A stretch of DNA of 64,000 bases, taken from NCBI GenBank assembly GCA_963663495.1, contig OY760427.1:4836001-4900000 (forward strand), in the 5' to 3' direction. Shown here piece after piece: positions 33,602-42,739 of this stretch. The notes beneath the pieces were generated by a model. It saw nothing but the letters and a program-made list of their open reading frames with translations, had not been told where the DNA came from and ran no database searches. Position 1 is the stretch's first letter; every line of letters starts with the position of its first letter. The position numbers and the translations under genes were made by a program. The DNA comes from G963663495 sp963663495. GTDB lineage: Bacteria; Bacteroidota; Rhodothermia; Rhodothermales; Bin80.

Positions 33602-34987
33602 GGGATTTATATACCTGAGTACCCCCGACTATGAACCTTTGGCTTGAAAGGGGTATGGACACAATGGGACGGAATGCCATTCCATCCCATTGCTTACCAT
33701 AACATCAACTGCACTTGATGCCATGCCCGCAAAGGGTTGTAACAATTCTGCCCGCGTTTGTTCTGTCTATAGAACAATTGAATACCGGCTGCCTCCGGGG
33801 AGCAAGAGCAAGGGAAAGAAACTAGCCTGGATTGCTGGTGCTTGCAGGTTCGTGTGGAACGCCATACTGGCGCAGTGCATCCAGGAATACAAACGGGCAA
33901 AGGAGTCGGGAGAGAAGCCTCCGTCCGTGAAGTACTCCTTCCCTCTTGGAAAACGATATAAAGAGCTACGAGATCGCACCGAGTGGCTACAGAAGTACTC
34001 GTTCAGCGTGGTGCGCACCACGCTGAAGTACCAAGCCGACGCATGGAAGGCTTGCTTCAATCAAGGTAGGGGTAAACCGAAGTTCAAAGCCAAATACCGC
34101 AGTACCCCATCTTTTACGATTCCTGAAGCGGTCAAGATCAAGGATGGACGGTTGTTCATCCCCAAGCTTGGATACCTGAGGATCCGACGTAAAGGAGGCA
34201 ACCCGTATCCGGATGGGGTTCCTGTAAAAGCCGTGATTCTACAACGGGTGGGCAAATGGTATTCCTGCATATGCTACAGGATTGAAGCACCTGAGATAGA
34301 AGACAACGGCGTTGCCACAGGGATAGACAGTAACTGCGGACAGGTTGCCGCCGTCTCCACCGATGGCAAGCGCGAGATCATACGGCAACCCGACGGTAAG
34401 CGTAAGACGGCAATACTGCACCGGTATCAACGGAAATCAGCCCGACAGCAGAAAGGATCCAACCGCAGATATCGCACTAAGAAGCGACTCCAGAAAGCTC
34501 ACCGAGCGATTGCGATGACCCGCAGGAATACCAATCACCAAGCAAGCCGGAGGATCGCGAACCGCTCTTCTACGGTTGTGCTGGAAGATCTTAATGTCGT
34601 GGCGATGACTTCATCCGCCAAAGGGATTGTTGACAATCCAGGCAAGAACGCCGCCCAGAAGGCAGGGCTGAACCGTAGCATTAATGCCACCGGATGGGGG
34701 CAGTTAGACGGGATGCTGCAGTACAAATGCCGGGAAGTGCTCAAGATCCCAGCCCCTTACACGAGTCAGGACTGCAACAAGTGCGGTCGCCGGGACAAAG
34801 CGAATAGATTGACCCAAAGCAAATTCAAGTGTGTCTCATGTGGATACACCGACAATGCGGACCTTAACGCTGCCGCAAACATATTGGCCTCCGGGATTGG
34901 GACAACTGCACGGCGAGAGGCGTTCGGGTTACCGACCCCTATGACCTGTGAAATTGATACGCGAGGGTACTCACGTATATAATTCCC
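33602..34987. mobile_element. Element H: TnpB transposon with perfect duplication
   Basis: 1,386-bp element. Left end GGGATTTATATACCTGAG, complement of the right end GGGAATTATATACGTGAG, both followed by GTACCC. Perfect 8-bp duplication CAAACTGA (33594-33601 and 34988-34995). It lies between two divergent-from-element minus-strand genes without breaking a coding region. The sole gene is an intact tnpB on the plus strand. Confidence 0.9.
33723..34982 (+). CDS. tnpB: TnpB RNA-guided nuclease of element H (intact)
   Basis: 419 residues from MPAKGCNNSARV (a longer frame from 33690 is possible). Domain order as in other TnpB proteins: RTIEYRLPPGSKSKGKKLAW, FVWNAILAQCIQEYKRA, then RuvC pieces GIDSNCGQVAAV, VVLEDLNVVAMT and NADLNAAANILASG with the zinc ribbon CNKCGRRDKANR and CVSCGY. 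The catalytic Asp, Glu and Asp are all present. The stop lies inside the right terminus (TATATAA). Expected role: RNA-guided cleavage that favours retention of the element. Confidence 0.85.
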   Translation: MPAKGCNNSARVCSVYRTIEYRLPPGSKSKGKKLAWIAGACRFVWNAILAQCIQEYKRAKESGEKPPSVKYSFPLGKRYKELRDRTEWLQKYSFSVVRTTLKYQADAWKACFNQGRGKPKFKAKYRSTPSFTIPEAVKIKDGRLFIPKLGYLRIRRKGGNPYPDGVPVKAVILQRVGKWYSCICYRIEAPEIEDNGVATGIDSNCGQVAAVSTDGKREIIRQPDGKRKTAILHRYQRKSARQQKGSNRRYRTKKRLQKAHRAIAMTRRNTNHQASRRIANRSSTVVLEDLNVVAMTSSAKGIVDNPGKNAAQKAGLNRSINATGWGQLDGMLQYKCREVLKIPAPYTSQDCNKCGRRDKANRLTQSKFKCVSCGYTDNADLNAAANILASGIGTTARREAFGLPTPMTCEIDTRGYSRI

Positions 34988-35010
34988 CAAACTGAACTAA
35001 GATAAGCACC

Positions 35011-36237
35011 TTACTGTACGCAGCTCTGTGCATCTACCGGCCAGATGGCGACGACATCGCCATCGCTGACTATCCAAGCCTCCTTCTGCGTATTTACGAC
35101 CACACAGGCATGGTTCGGAACTATGCGCACCTTATCGCCTATCCCGAATGTCGCTCCCCCCAGAACCCTGCACCATCCATGCTCCTCGGAAAGTCCTGTA
35201 AGCCGCACATGCGGATGGGACACCATACGCGCCGCGTTGTAGAGTAGGCATCCATAGCCCGGATATAGTGGAGCGAGGTCCGAGGTAAATACCTTGCGCC
35301 CTGCGTCCAGAAACAACCGCTCCGTTCCTGCCGCATCGCGCCGGCGGCTTACAACGGTAGCAAGCACGGTCAACGCGCAATCGTCTAGCTCGCAGGTACC
35401 GGCAGACGACTGCATCATGTCGTGGAAGACATAATTGCCGGGGCGCATCTCGGTTATCCTGAATCCCTCCATGTTCCGGTTCTCAAACACTCCCATTGAC
35501 GGTGTGGACCCGACACTAATTTCAAAGTGATCCGGATGTACTCCCCTAATGCCCGCCGCGGAAAGAAGAATCGCAACTAACAGCATGCGATCCCGCGCCG
35601 TGACCATGGCACTGTAGATGGCCGCGCGTCGTTCCTCAACCCCACCAGAAGCAGGATAGGAGTTCCCTTCATGGGTCAGTATCCCCACCAGGTGAAGACC
35701 GGGCAGCGAAGCTACCTGCCGTGCGAAGGCCGGTAAGCCGGGGTCATCCCACCGAATGCCGCACCGACCATAGCCTGCATCAATCTCAATAAGCACATCT
35801 ACCGCAACGGCTGACGCAGTATACACAGCCGACGCCTGCCGGGCGGCCTCAAGAGAGTCCACGCAGAAGCCCATCCGCACACCATCTGCCATCGCGGCAA
35901 TGCGGCGATGTTTATCCTCCCCCACTACCGTATACGCAATTCTCAGGTCATTAAACCCCGCACGCGCAAATACCTCCGCCTCCGATGTCTTGGCAACCGT
36001 TAGGCCGCGGGCGCCCAACTCCTGCTGCCGCTGGGCCAATGCCACCATCTTGTGAGTCTTGATGTGCGGTCGAAGGGCGGCACCTTCCCGGTCTGCACGG
36101 TCCTGCATGCGGCGGAGATTACGTTCCAGCCTCTGCCGGTCAATTAGAATCGCCGGGGTCGGGATATCTTCGACTAAGCACATTTCCTCATTGCTTCGAG
36201 TGAAATTCACATTTGTAAACCGCAAATGATTCCTCAT
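35011..36237 (-). CDS. D-threonine aldolase-like PLP enzyme (alanine racemase fold)
   Basis: 408 residues; the start MCLVEDIPTPAILIDRQRLE at 36183 is more typical. PLP lysine in RPHIKTHKMVALAQ, substrate region TVAKTSEAEVFARAGF, LIEIDAGYGRCGI, and a C-terminal metal site with PNHACVVVNTQ (His and Cys). These features match D-threonine aldolase and D-serine dehydratase-like enzymes, which cleave or dehydrate D-hydroxy amino acids using PLP and a divalent metal. It reads toward element H and the dehydrogenase, which might once have formed an operon. Confidence 0.75.
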   Translation of the reverse strand: MRNHLRFTNVNFTRSNEEMCLVEDIPTPAILIDRQRLERNLRRMQDRADREGAALRPHIKTHKMVALAQRQQELGARGLTVAKTSEAEVFARAGFNDLRIAYTVVGEDKHRRIAAMADGVRMGFCVDSLEAARQASAVYTASAVAVDVLIEIDAGYGRCGIRWDDPGLPAFARQVASLPGLHLVGILTHEGNSYPASGGVEERRAAIYSAMVTARDRMLLVAILLSAAGIRGVHPDHFEISVGSTPSMGVFENRNMEGFRITEMRPGNYVFHDMMQSSAGTCELDDCALTVLATVVSRRRDAAGTERLFLDAGRKVFTSDLAPLYPGYGCLLYNAARMVSHPHVRLTGLSEEHGWCRVLGGATFGIGDKVRIVPNHACVVVNTQKEAWIVSDGDVVAIWPVDAQSCVQ

Positions 36238-36290
36238 ACTCGTACTTTGTATTGTAAAGTACTTTGTGAGAGAGAACTAGTATATAGTAA

Positions 36291-36902
36291 ATGAGCCCTG
36301 ATCATCCTCCCGTGTCGAGACGAGATTCTGCAACAGACAAGTCTGAGGCAGAGGAGCACCTTAAGTATATTCATGACGTGATGGCGAGGTCCGGATCGTT
36401 CACGGCCGTACCGGGCTGGGGAATGGTGGCAGCGGGTACGATGGCCTTGATCACTGCGTACTTCGCTTCCGCGCAGCAGGAGCCAGGATGGTTTCTGAAG
36501 ACATGGATTATTGGAGGCACTGCTGCGGCCTGCATCGGCTTGGTCACTTTACTGCGCAAAACCCGAAGCTCCGGCGTTTCTCTACGGTCAGGACCAGGGA
36601 GAAAATACATACTCAGCCTAGTTCCACCCCTTGTGGCGGCGCTGGTACTCACCGTCGCACTCTGGGTTGAGGGTAGCACAGCAATAGTGCCTGAGGTGTG
36701 GCTACTCATCTACGGTGCAGGAACCGTTACGGGAGGAGCACACTCCGTCCGGGCCATTCCTGCACTCGGCATGTGCCACATGGCATTAGGGACGATGGCT
36801 GTGCTTGCGTCAGAGCCATGGAATAACCTGCTGCTGGCTACGGGATTCGGAGGGCTGCATATCCTCTTCGGCGTTATCATAGCGAGGAAGCATGGCGGTT
36901 AA
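36291..36902 (+). CDS. Hypothetical membrane protein linked to a winged-helix regulator
   Basis: 203 residues. A soluble start (HPPVSRRDSATDKSEAEEHL) is followed by about five or six hydrophobic segments: MVAAGTMALITAYFA, TWIIGGTAAACIGLVTLL, LVPPLVAALVLTVALWV, VWLLIYGAGTVTGGA and LLLATGFGGLHILFGVIIA. No named family is recognised, but membrane proteins of this kind often precede a small MarR/PadR-like regulator. It overlaps the next gene by 11 bases, so the two are co-translated. Confidence 0.65.
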   Translation: MSPDHPPVSRRDSATDKSEAEEHLKYIHDVMARSGSFTAVPGWGMVAAGTMALITAYFASAQQEPGWFLKTWIIGGTAAACIGLVTLLRKTRSSGVSLRSGPGRKYILSLVPPLVAALVLTVALWVEGSTAIVPEVWLLIYGAGTVTGGAHSVRAIPALGMCHMALGTMAVLASEPWNNLLLATGFGGLHILFGVIIARKHGG

Positions 36903-37254
36903 TGCAGCCCTGAAACACCGGGCTGAAGCCGCTCTGCAAGCGCAGCTAAACCCGATCATCCACTCACGGATCCGTCTGGGAATCGTAAGTGCACTAGCCG
37001 CCGGCGAAAATCTGAGCTTCACCTTCCTGAAACAACTCCTTGCTTCGAGTGACGGGAATCTCAGTGTACATGCCCGCAAGCTGGAAAATGCCGGCTACAT
37101 AGAGTGTCACAAGTCCTTCCACGATCGGACCCCCCGAACAGAGTACAGGCTCACGGAGCGTGGCCGCAAGGCACTTACGGACTACCTGCATCAGATGGAG
37201 CGCATTATCAAGCTCGCCCGGCATACAAACCCCCCAGAGATAATCGGACCATGA
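36892..37254 (+). CDS. Winged-helix transcriptional regulator
   Basis: 120 residues with a DNA-binding winged helix: HSRIRLGIVSALAAGENLSF, FLKQLLASSDGNLSVHARKL (recognition helix) and GYIECHKSFHDRTPRTEYRL (wing), ending with a dimerisation helix. It resembles MarR/PadR-like single-domain regulators. It sits between the membrane protein gene and uppS, overlapping both (11 and 4 bases), so it is translated with them. It likely regulates its own operon; the ligand is unknown. Confidence 0.75.
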   Translation: MAVNAALKHRAEAALQAQLNPIIHSRIRLGIVSALAAGENLSFTFLKQLLASSDGNLSVHARKLENAGYIECHKSFHDRTPRTEYRLTERGRKALTDYLHQMERIIKLARHTNPPEIIGP

Positions 37255-37991
37255 CCAATTTCGCCCTTGATGATAGAGACTTGCATGTGGCCATTATCAT
37301 GGATGGCAATGGGCGCTGGGCCGCAGCAAAGGGCCTGCCGCGCACGGTTGGACATCGAGCAGGCGTGCAGGCACTTCGCCGGACCGTCGAGGCAGCGGCC
37401 AGTATGAATGTCGGCACCCTCACCCTGTACGCATTTTCTTCAGACAACTGGCAACGCCCGGAAAACGAGGTCCGAGCAATAATGCAAATCATCACCAAGC
37501 GCCTCCCTGTTGAGGCGGACCGGTGCGTGAGAGAAGGAATACGCATGAGCGTAATCGGACGCCGTGACCGGTTGCCGCGAGAAGTGCTGAACGCAATTGA
37601 TGCAGCCGAACTGCTTACGGAAACCTGCACGGCAATGCATGTGCGCCTCGCTATGGACTACTCCTCTCGCGACGCACTGTCACGGGCGGCATCGCTTGTT
37701 AACGGCAATGGCGGCCGAGAAGCCCTGGCGGCAGCATTGGGCCAAGCGTACCATTCGCGAACTCCTATATCCGATGTTGACCTGCTGATCCGTACCGGGG
37801 GTGAGCAGCGGCTGAGCGACTTCCTTCTTTGGGAGTGTGCCTACGCGGAACTGTACTTTACGCAGTGTCGCTGGCCTGATTTCGGGGAAATGGAACTGCG
37901 TGCTGCGCTCCATGCGTTTCGCAAGCGAAAACGTCGGTTTGGGCGCGTGGTGGAAAATGCGCATGCCACCGTGCAAACTACAGCCATCTGA
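37251..37991 (+). CDS. uppS: Undecaprenyl diphosphate synthase
   Basis: 246-residue cis-prenyltransferase, which extends farnesyl diphosphate with isopentenyl diphosphate to the C55 lipid carrier used in peptidoglycan and surface polysaccharide synthesis. Conserved regions are all present: IIMDGNGRWAAAKGLPRTVG with the catalytic Asp, GHRAGVQALR, LTLYAFSSDNWQRPENEV, RLAMDYSSRDAL and DLLIRTGGEQRLSDFLLWEC, followed by YAELYFTQCRWPDF. The start ATG overlaps the regulator stop (ATGA), so it is the third gene of the operon. Length fits the family. Confidence 0.92.
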   Translation: MTNFALDDRDLHVAIIMDGNGRWAAAKGLPRTVGHRAGVQALRRTVEAAASMNVGTLTLYAFSSDNWQRPENEVRAIMQIITKRLPVEADRCVREGIRMSVIGRRDRLPREVLNAIDAAELLTETCTAMHVRLAMDYSSRDALSRAASLVNGNGGREALAAALGQAYHSRTPISDVDLLIRTGGEQRLSDFLLWECAYAELYFTQCRWPDFGEMELRAALHAFRKRKRRFGRVVENAHATVQTTAI

Positions 37992-38101
37992 CGAAGCGCC
38001 CCGGTCCGCGCCAGCCCGTGAACCAGAAACCTACATGCGATACGCTGCGCAAACCCTGGAAAACCTCCGCCCTGGATATCCGACAATCCGTGACATCGAG
38101 G

Positions 38102-38860
38102 CTAGTGCATATAGCTGCCGGCATTGACATCAATGGTTGAGCCGGTGGCATGGTCGGCCAGACCACTGGCCAGGAGACATACCAAAGGCGCCAGATCCGC
38201 TGGCTCCGTGAGTGTGTCCAAGGCAATATCGCCCAGAATATGGGCTTCACCATACCGATCCATTGACTCGCGGGCCATGTCCGTACGCACGAATCCCGGT
38301 GCCAATACAAAAGCGCAAATGCCACGCTTGCCGTACCCACGCGCAATACTGCGCGTAAGCGCAACCACTCCGCCCTTGGAAGCCGCATAGGTCATGTACT
38401 CTGGCGTATCCCCTCGGAAGGCAGCACGCGAGGCAATGTTTATGATGCGCCCCCCACCACGCTCCTCAAAGTGGAGGATAGCCAATCGATTAAGTAGCTC
38501 CGTGGCTCTTAGGTTCACCGCCATGGTTTCCGCCCACGCGCCACTCCACTCCTCGGTGGATGCAGTCATAGGTATAAGGCGTGCAACGCCAGCGTTGCAG
38601 ACCAATACATCTAACCGACCATAATGGGCGATCACCGTCTTTATAAGCCGTTCGCATGCACCCACATGAGACAAGTCTGCGCCAAAAATGTGCGCTGCCC
38701 TTCCGAGGTCCGAGACAAGATTCTTTGCGCAGGCTTTGTTCTTGCAGTAGTGCACTGCTACATTCGCACCTGCGCCGGATAACCCGGCTGCCAGAGCCCG
38801 CCCAATTCCCCGGCTGGCCCCGGTTACAAGGGCAGTTTGCCCTGCAAGGTCAATCCGCAT
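38102..38860 (-). CDS. SDR-family reductase (FabG-like)
   Basis: 252-residue short-chain dehydrogenase/reductase. NAD(P) binding: TALVTGASRGIGRALAAGL and LDVLVCNAGVARL. Catalytic site: IINIASRAAF (Ser) and YMTYAASKGGVVALTRSIA (Tyr and Lys). The C-terminal ATGSTIDVNAGSYMH is typical of FabG-like enzymes. It probably reduces a 3-oxoacyl group, but the substrate is not known. Its start is adjacent to the DUF2480 stop in a three-gene operon with the cysteine desulfurase. Confidence 0.85.
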   Translation of the reverse strand: MRIDLAGQTALVTGASRGIGRALAAGLSGAGANVAVHYCKNKACAKNLVSDLGRAAHIFGADLSHVGACERLIKTVIAHYGRLDVLVCNAGVARLIPMTASTEEWSGAWAETMAVNLRATELLNRLAILHFEERGGGRIINIASRAAFRGDTPEYMTYAASKGGVVALTRSIARGYGKRGICAFVLAPGFVRTDMARESMDRYGEAHILGDIALDTLTEPADLAPLVCLLASGLADHATGSTIDVNAGSYMH

Positions 38861-39372
38861 CAGCGGGCGGAAACGTTACGCTTGCGCCAAAGGGGGACTG
38901 ACGAGCACGGCTCGCCGTACATCAGCTTGCGGGCTACGCCTAGGAGCGCGGTCATCGCATGTACATAGGCACTTGTCGGCACAATCGCCGAACCGCACCC
39001 CTTAACCACGACTATACGATCCTGGAACGGCGTCCAATCCTCCTTTTCCAGCGCGCGAGCATAATGGTCACGAACCAATTCGGCTGCGCGACCCAATGCT
39101 ACCGAGCGAGATGAGGCAAGGTGCGCCGCTACGAGAAGATACGACCATGTAGGTACAATGGCATCCGTAGAGCAATGCACGGCAACGTGTTTGTCAGCAA
39201 ACACAGTCCAGTCATACTCCTTGACGCGCGCCCTGAATACCGACTCGCGGAGCACGATCCCCTCCACGAGAAACGCCGCGATATCAAGTTCCACAACCTC
39301 CTCTCCGTCCCAGAGCTTTGCGAGGTCGTACACCATTATTTCACTCTGCGCAACCCGATTGATAATCGCCAT
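38860..39372 (-). CDS. DUF2480 family protein
   Basis: 170-residue protein that matches the DUF2480 pattern: MAIINRVAQSEIMVYDLAKL, VKEYDWTVFADKHVAVHCST, DAIVPTWSYLLVAAHLA, then VVVKGCGSAIVPTSAYVHAM and LMYGEPCSSVPLW. DUF2480 is largely confined to Bacteroidota and relatives, and its place next to a cysteine desulfurase gene is usual for it. Two conserved Cys (in KGCGS and GEPCS) hint at a link to sulfur or iron-sulfur chemistry, but no function is proven. Confidence 0.85.
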   Translation of the reverse strand: MAIINRVAQSEIMVYDLAKLWDGEEVVELDIAAFLVEGIVLRESVFRARVKEYDWTVFADKHVAVHCSTDAIVPTWSYLLVAAHLASSRSVALGRAAELVRDHYARALEKEDWTPFQDRIVVVKGCGSAIVPTSAYVHAMTALLGVARKLMYGEPCSSVPLWRKRNVSAR

Positions 39373-40514
39373 CAGTTCTTTGCTTTGGTTCGCTCTCCGA
39401 GGGCGGCCTTAACCAGTGCGTCCGCGGCAAAGCCTGCTTCCTCCTCGGTAGTCGGGCGCCCCAAACTGATCCGCAGCGTCTGTCTTGCTTGTTGTTCACT
39501 TAGCCCCATGGCACGCAGCACCTGACTGGGAGCAGAAGACGCTGCCGAGCAGGCACTTCCCGCACTGACAGCCACGGATCGCAGCGACATTTGCAGGCGA
39601 TCAGGGCTCACACCCAGGAACGTAATACTACTGGTCTGTGGCAGGCGCGGTGCTCCCAGTCCGTTGACATGGGCAAACGGTACGCGTGCCAAAACAGAGG
39701 CCTCAAGGCTGTCACGCATCCTGACTAGTCGGGCTGCATCCTGCTCCCGTTCCTGGGTCGCCAGCTCAAGAGCCGCCCCCATACCTACGATCCCCGGCAC
39801 GTTCAGCGTTCCGGCGCGCCTGCCCCGCTGCTGGCTTCCCCCCTCCAGAAATCGCGGAATACAAAGCCTTGCACTCGCCGAAAGAACGCCCACGCCCTTG
39901 GGGCCGTACACCTTGTGCGCAGAACACACCAGAACATCAGCTCCCGATTCCTTCATTGACACTTTACCAACGGCCTGCGTCGCATCTGTCATGAACACGG
40001 CACCACGCTGCTTTGCCAATGCAGCAAGTTCACGCACCGGATGAATGACTCCAGTTTCATTGTTCGCCCACATGACCGCTACTAACGTAGTCTCATCCGT
40101 CATGGCAGCATCCAAGCGGTCCGGCATAAGAAGACCCTGCTCATCCACATCCAGGAACGTTACGTCATACCCCTGTCGCTCTATACTGTGGAACGCTTCC
40201 CGGACGGCAGGATGCTCGGTCTTTACGGTGACTGCATGACGGCCCCTGCTGTGACAGGCACACGCCAAGCCTTGGACCGCTGTGTTGATACTCTCCGTTG
40301 CCCCGCTTGTGAAGATGATGTCCGCTGGATGGGTATCCAGCGCTTCTGCTGTCTGCTCTCGTGCCAGCTCCACCGCCTGGTCCGCTGCCCATCCAAAAAC
40401 ATGATTACTGGATGCGTTGCCAAACCGCCGGGAAAAGTAGGGAAGCATGCGCTCAAGCACACGGTTATCAACGGGTGTCGTAGCGTTGTAGTCAAGGTAT
40501 ACCGCCCGTTTCAT
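39372..40514 (-). CDS. Cysteine desulfurase (IscS/NifS type)
   Basis: 380-residue PLP enzyme that removes sulfur from cysteine to give a persulfide for iron-sulfur clusters and tRNA thiolation. Visible: VYLDYNATTPVD start, FTSGATESINTAVQG, KTEHPAVREAF, MWANNETGVIHPVRELAALA, the PLP lysine in LVCSAHKVYGPKG, and AGTLNVPGIVGMGAALEL. The active cysteine is in SAGSACSAASSAPSQVL. The last base of its stop is shared with the DUF2480 start. Length and motifs are normal, and it seems functional. Confidence 0.9.
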   Translation of the reverse strand: MKRAVYLDYNATTPVDNRVLERMLPYFSRRFGNASSNHVFGWAADQAVELAREQTAEALDTHPADIIFTSGATESINTAVQGLACACHSRGRHAVTVKTEHPAVREAFHSIERQGYDVTFLDVDEQGLLMPDRLDAAMTDETTLVAVMWANNETGVIHPVRELAALAKQRGAVFMTDATQAVGKVSMKESGADVLVCSAHKVYGPKGVGVLSASARLCIPRFLEGGSQQRGRRAGTLNVPGIVGMGAALELATQEREQDAARLVRMRDSLEASVLARVPFAHVNGLGAPRLPQTSSITFLGVSPDRLQMSLRSVAVSAGSACSAASSAPSQVLRAMGLSEQQARQTLRISLGRPTTEEEAGFAADALVKAALGERTKAKN

Positions 40515-41016
40515 ACATCGGTAACCATCACGCTCAATACGGGTTTCAGCTACGGATGTACTACTGCATTATGTCAGCGCCGGGAAGCAGGGTTCAATCC
40601 ATCAGCAAACGGCCAAGTCCAAATCAGGTGCGAAGTCAACAGCCGAACCTGTCTCGACAACGGCTCAGCCCGCTATGGAGTGTGGGGCATGTATTCAACA
40701 TCCTCAATGTCCCCTCAGACAGGATGCATCGTGTGCCTCGCCCTATAGAACATCCGCGAAACTCTCACGGAGTCTCGGATCTTGCTCCATAGGCACCCCT
40801 CATGCCCTGGACACGACGGTACCAACGTGAAAGCCAAGGACAAAACGGCAGGAGATAGGCCATCACGGCCCAAGACCATCAATACCGAACCGTCAACATT
40901 CATCCCATATATATTGCTTCTTCACTCATTTTGAAATTCTGCACCGCATCCCAGCCAGCGTCCAAGCGAGGTACAGATTACAACGGCAATGAGTCAGACC
41001 AGATACCCTCCCCTAT
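40515..41016. other. Non-coding stretch between the desulfurase operon and the DUF4411 remnant
   Basis: About 500 bases. It should contain the promoter of the minus-strand desulfurase operon. I see no credible gene; short open frames on both strands lack family features. At its right edge is an inverted repeat that looks like an IS1380 end. Confidence 0.5.
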
Positions 41017-41030
41017 TCATAAGGGAGGGT
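41005..41030. repeat. Inverted repeat resembling an IS1380 end
   Basis: ACCCTCCC (41005-41012) and GGGAGGGT (41023-41030) around CTATTCATAA. The core CCTCCCCTATTCATAAGGGA is close to the left end of IS1380 at 18474 (CCTCCCTTATTCATGAGGGA). It may be a solo IS end left after deletion. It also covers the last codons of the DUF4411 frame. No T-run follows. Confidence 0.5.
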
Positions 41031-41532
41031 AAAGACTTTGCCTCCTATCCCAATTAGTCCTGAAGTCCAGGCTATTGATCAAGTCAAATGTGTTGCAGCA
41101 CCGCACGCCGAGTTCTTTACACACGTCAGGAATGTGGCGATTTGCACCCTATCTTGATGGCTTTGACACCTCTGTGGTAACAATGGATCGCTGGGGTGGA
41201 TTCTGAAGAGCGTAGGCTATGAGAACCGGATCTCGGCCCAGCCTCAATGATTGCTCATCGTCCAAATCGGACCCATAGCGTGTCAATACTTCAGAAACCG
41301 ATGCGGAATCAACATCCCCGTCAAATACAATCAGGCTCCGATTCTCCTTTAGCCAATCTGTGAGATTATCCGGCTTTCCAATCATGATCTCCTCGTAAAT
41401 TTCCCGAGCAATCTTCGTTCGTCCGTTCTTCGAACAGTGTTGAAGCCATTCCCAAAATTCCGGTACCTGTTTAATCGGGTAATAATCACGGTTTGCGTCA
41501 ATCAGCACGTTAGCATCTAGAAAGTACAGCAT
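41017..41532 (-). pseudogene. DUF4411 PIN-domain protein with an in-frame amber
   Basis: PIN-like protein of the DUF4411 family: MLYFLDANVLIDANRDYYPI with the first acidic site, FWEWLQHCSKNGRTKIAREI, and DPVLIAYALQNPPQRSIVTT. The frame stops at TAG 41149-41151 after SKPSR but continues in the same frame as GANRHIPDVCKELGVRCCNT and FDLINSLDFRTNWDRRQSL to TGA at 41017-41019. The C-terminal conserved block IPDVC lies after the TAG, so one CAG-to-TAG change has truncated the gene. The ImmA/IrrE partner upstream is also broken. Confidence 0.75.
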
Positions 41533-41552
41533 ATGCAGTCGTCCGCATATCC

Positions 41553-42739
41553 CTAGGGCAAACCGAGCAGTCTTCCTACTTTCGCAGCTTTAACGCCCAA
41601 TATCCGGGCAGCCTTGGTCGTGGACAATCCACCGGACCTCAGCATTCGCTCGGTAAGTGACAATAGAGGCGGTCCCAGCCGGTTTCGTTGAACCACATAG
41701 TAACTTGGTCCCGCCTTTCCAGAGGCGCGCGTCTCGCGTTCCCGCTGCCTCCGATCGTGGAATTGGACGCGAAGTTCCTCAAATGTTGAGTTATCAATAG
41801 ATCCTGAGCGTAGAAGACGGTAGGCTACCATCGTTGGGCTTACATTCCGTACTCGGGCAAACGCCCTGATACACTGCTCCTTTTCTGCTACACTCTGTTT
41901 CTGCCGGATATCAATCTTACCAATTCCACTGAGGGCAACAGACACTCCGACGCTGCGGAATTGCAAAACATCTCTCTGTCAGTTCCTCCAATATTGCCAC
42001 TTATGCCGGTATCGCCAAGCAGCAAATGAACAAGTTCGTGCAAGAGAGTAAAAGATTGAGCCGATGGCGGATCTTGGCTGTTGATGACAACGAACGGGGC
42101 AATTCTGTCGGAGATTACGAAGCCGCGAAATACATCTACAGGCAGGTTGGTATGATAACTCCCTAAATTGCCTTTTAGCAAAACGAATACTCCTGCTGCT
42201 TCAGCCTTGGATCGTAGCAGGCCAAACGCATTGTTAGCATTAGGCTGTGAGTAGTATTGGGCCGGTAGCTCAAGATTAAATTCTTGACAAATCGCATCTA
42301 TTGCATCACTCGTATGGACCGACAACAAATCGATTCCTTGCATCTTGCCAACAAACGGTAGGCGTTTAGCTTCACGTTCGGCTTCCATTACGGCTCGAAC
42401 CATGCTCTGTCTGCTCCGAACTTCGCGAACGAGTGCATCGACCAGATGGTGGTGCGTATCGAATTGTTCTTGATCAAGCGTGCGAAAGTCGGCGCCTCGA
42501 TCTCCCTTTCGCGGAGGACCGGACATATAAAAGGTTATTAGCGGCCTGCGATATTGTCGAGCCATCCTACTTAGAACAGACCGTGATGGCTCTTTCTGAC
42601 CGCGCTCCATTGCGGCCAGTTTATCTGTGGCCGTCACGTTGCGTGAATCGTGCAAAACAATCTTCCTCGCAGCTTCACCTTGAGACATTCCAGCTGTCTC
42701 GCGCGCCCAGACTAGGATCTCGGGATTTACGGCAGGCAT
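41553..42739 (-). pseudogene. Frameshifted XRE-ImmA/IrrE regulator
   Basis: Begins MPAVNPEILVWARETAGMSQ at 42739, with helix-turn-helix, then IDLLSVHTSDAID, and the peptidase region with HELVH in FTLLHELVHLLLGDTG and MFCNSAASECLLP. Near 41930-41945 the frame shifts; the other frame goes on KIDIRQKQSVAEKEQCIRAF, ARVRNVSPTMVAYRLL and ARILGVKAAKVGRLLGLP to the stop at 41553. It is the counterpart of the intact gene at 6623-7801. With DUF4411 just downstream this was probably a two-gene module, now dead. Confidence 0.8.

Noticed and set aside
41005..41030. Inverted repeat as terminator of the DUF4411 gene
   Set aside because: No T-tract on either strand and strong likeness to the IS1380 end; it was listed as a repeat.
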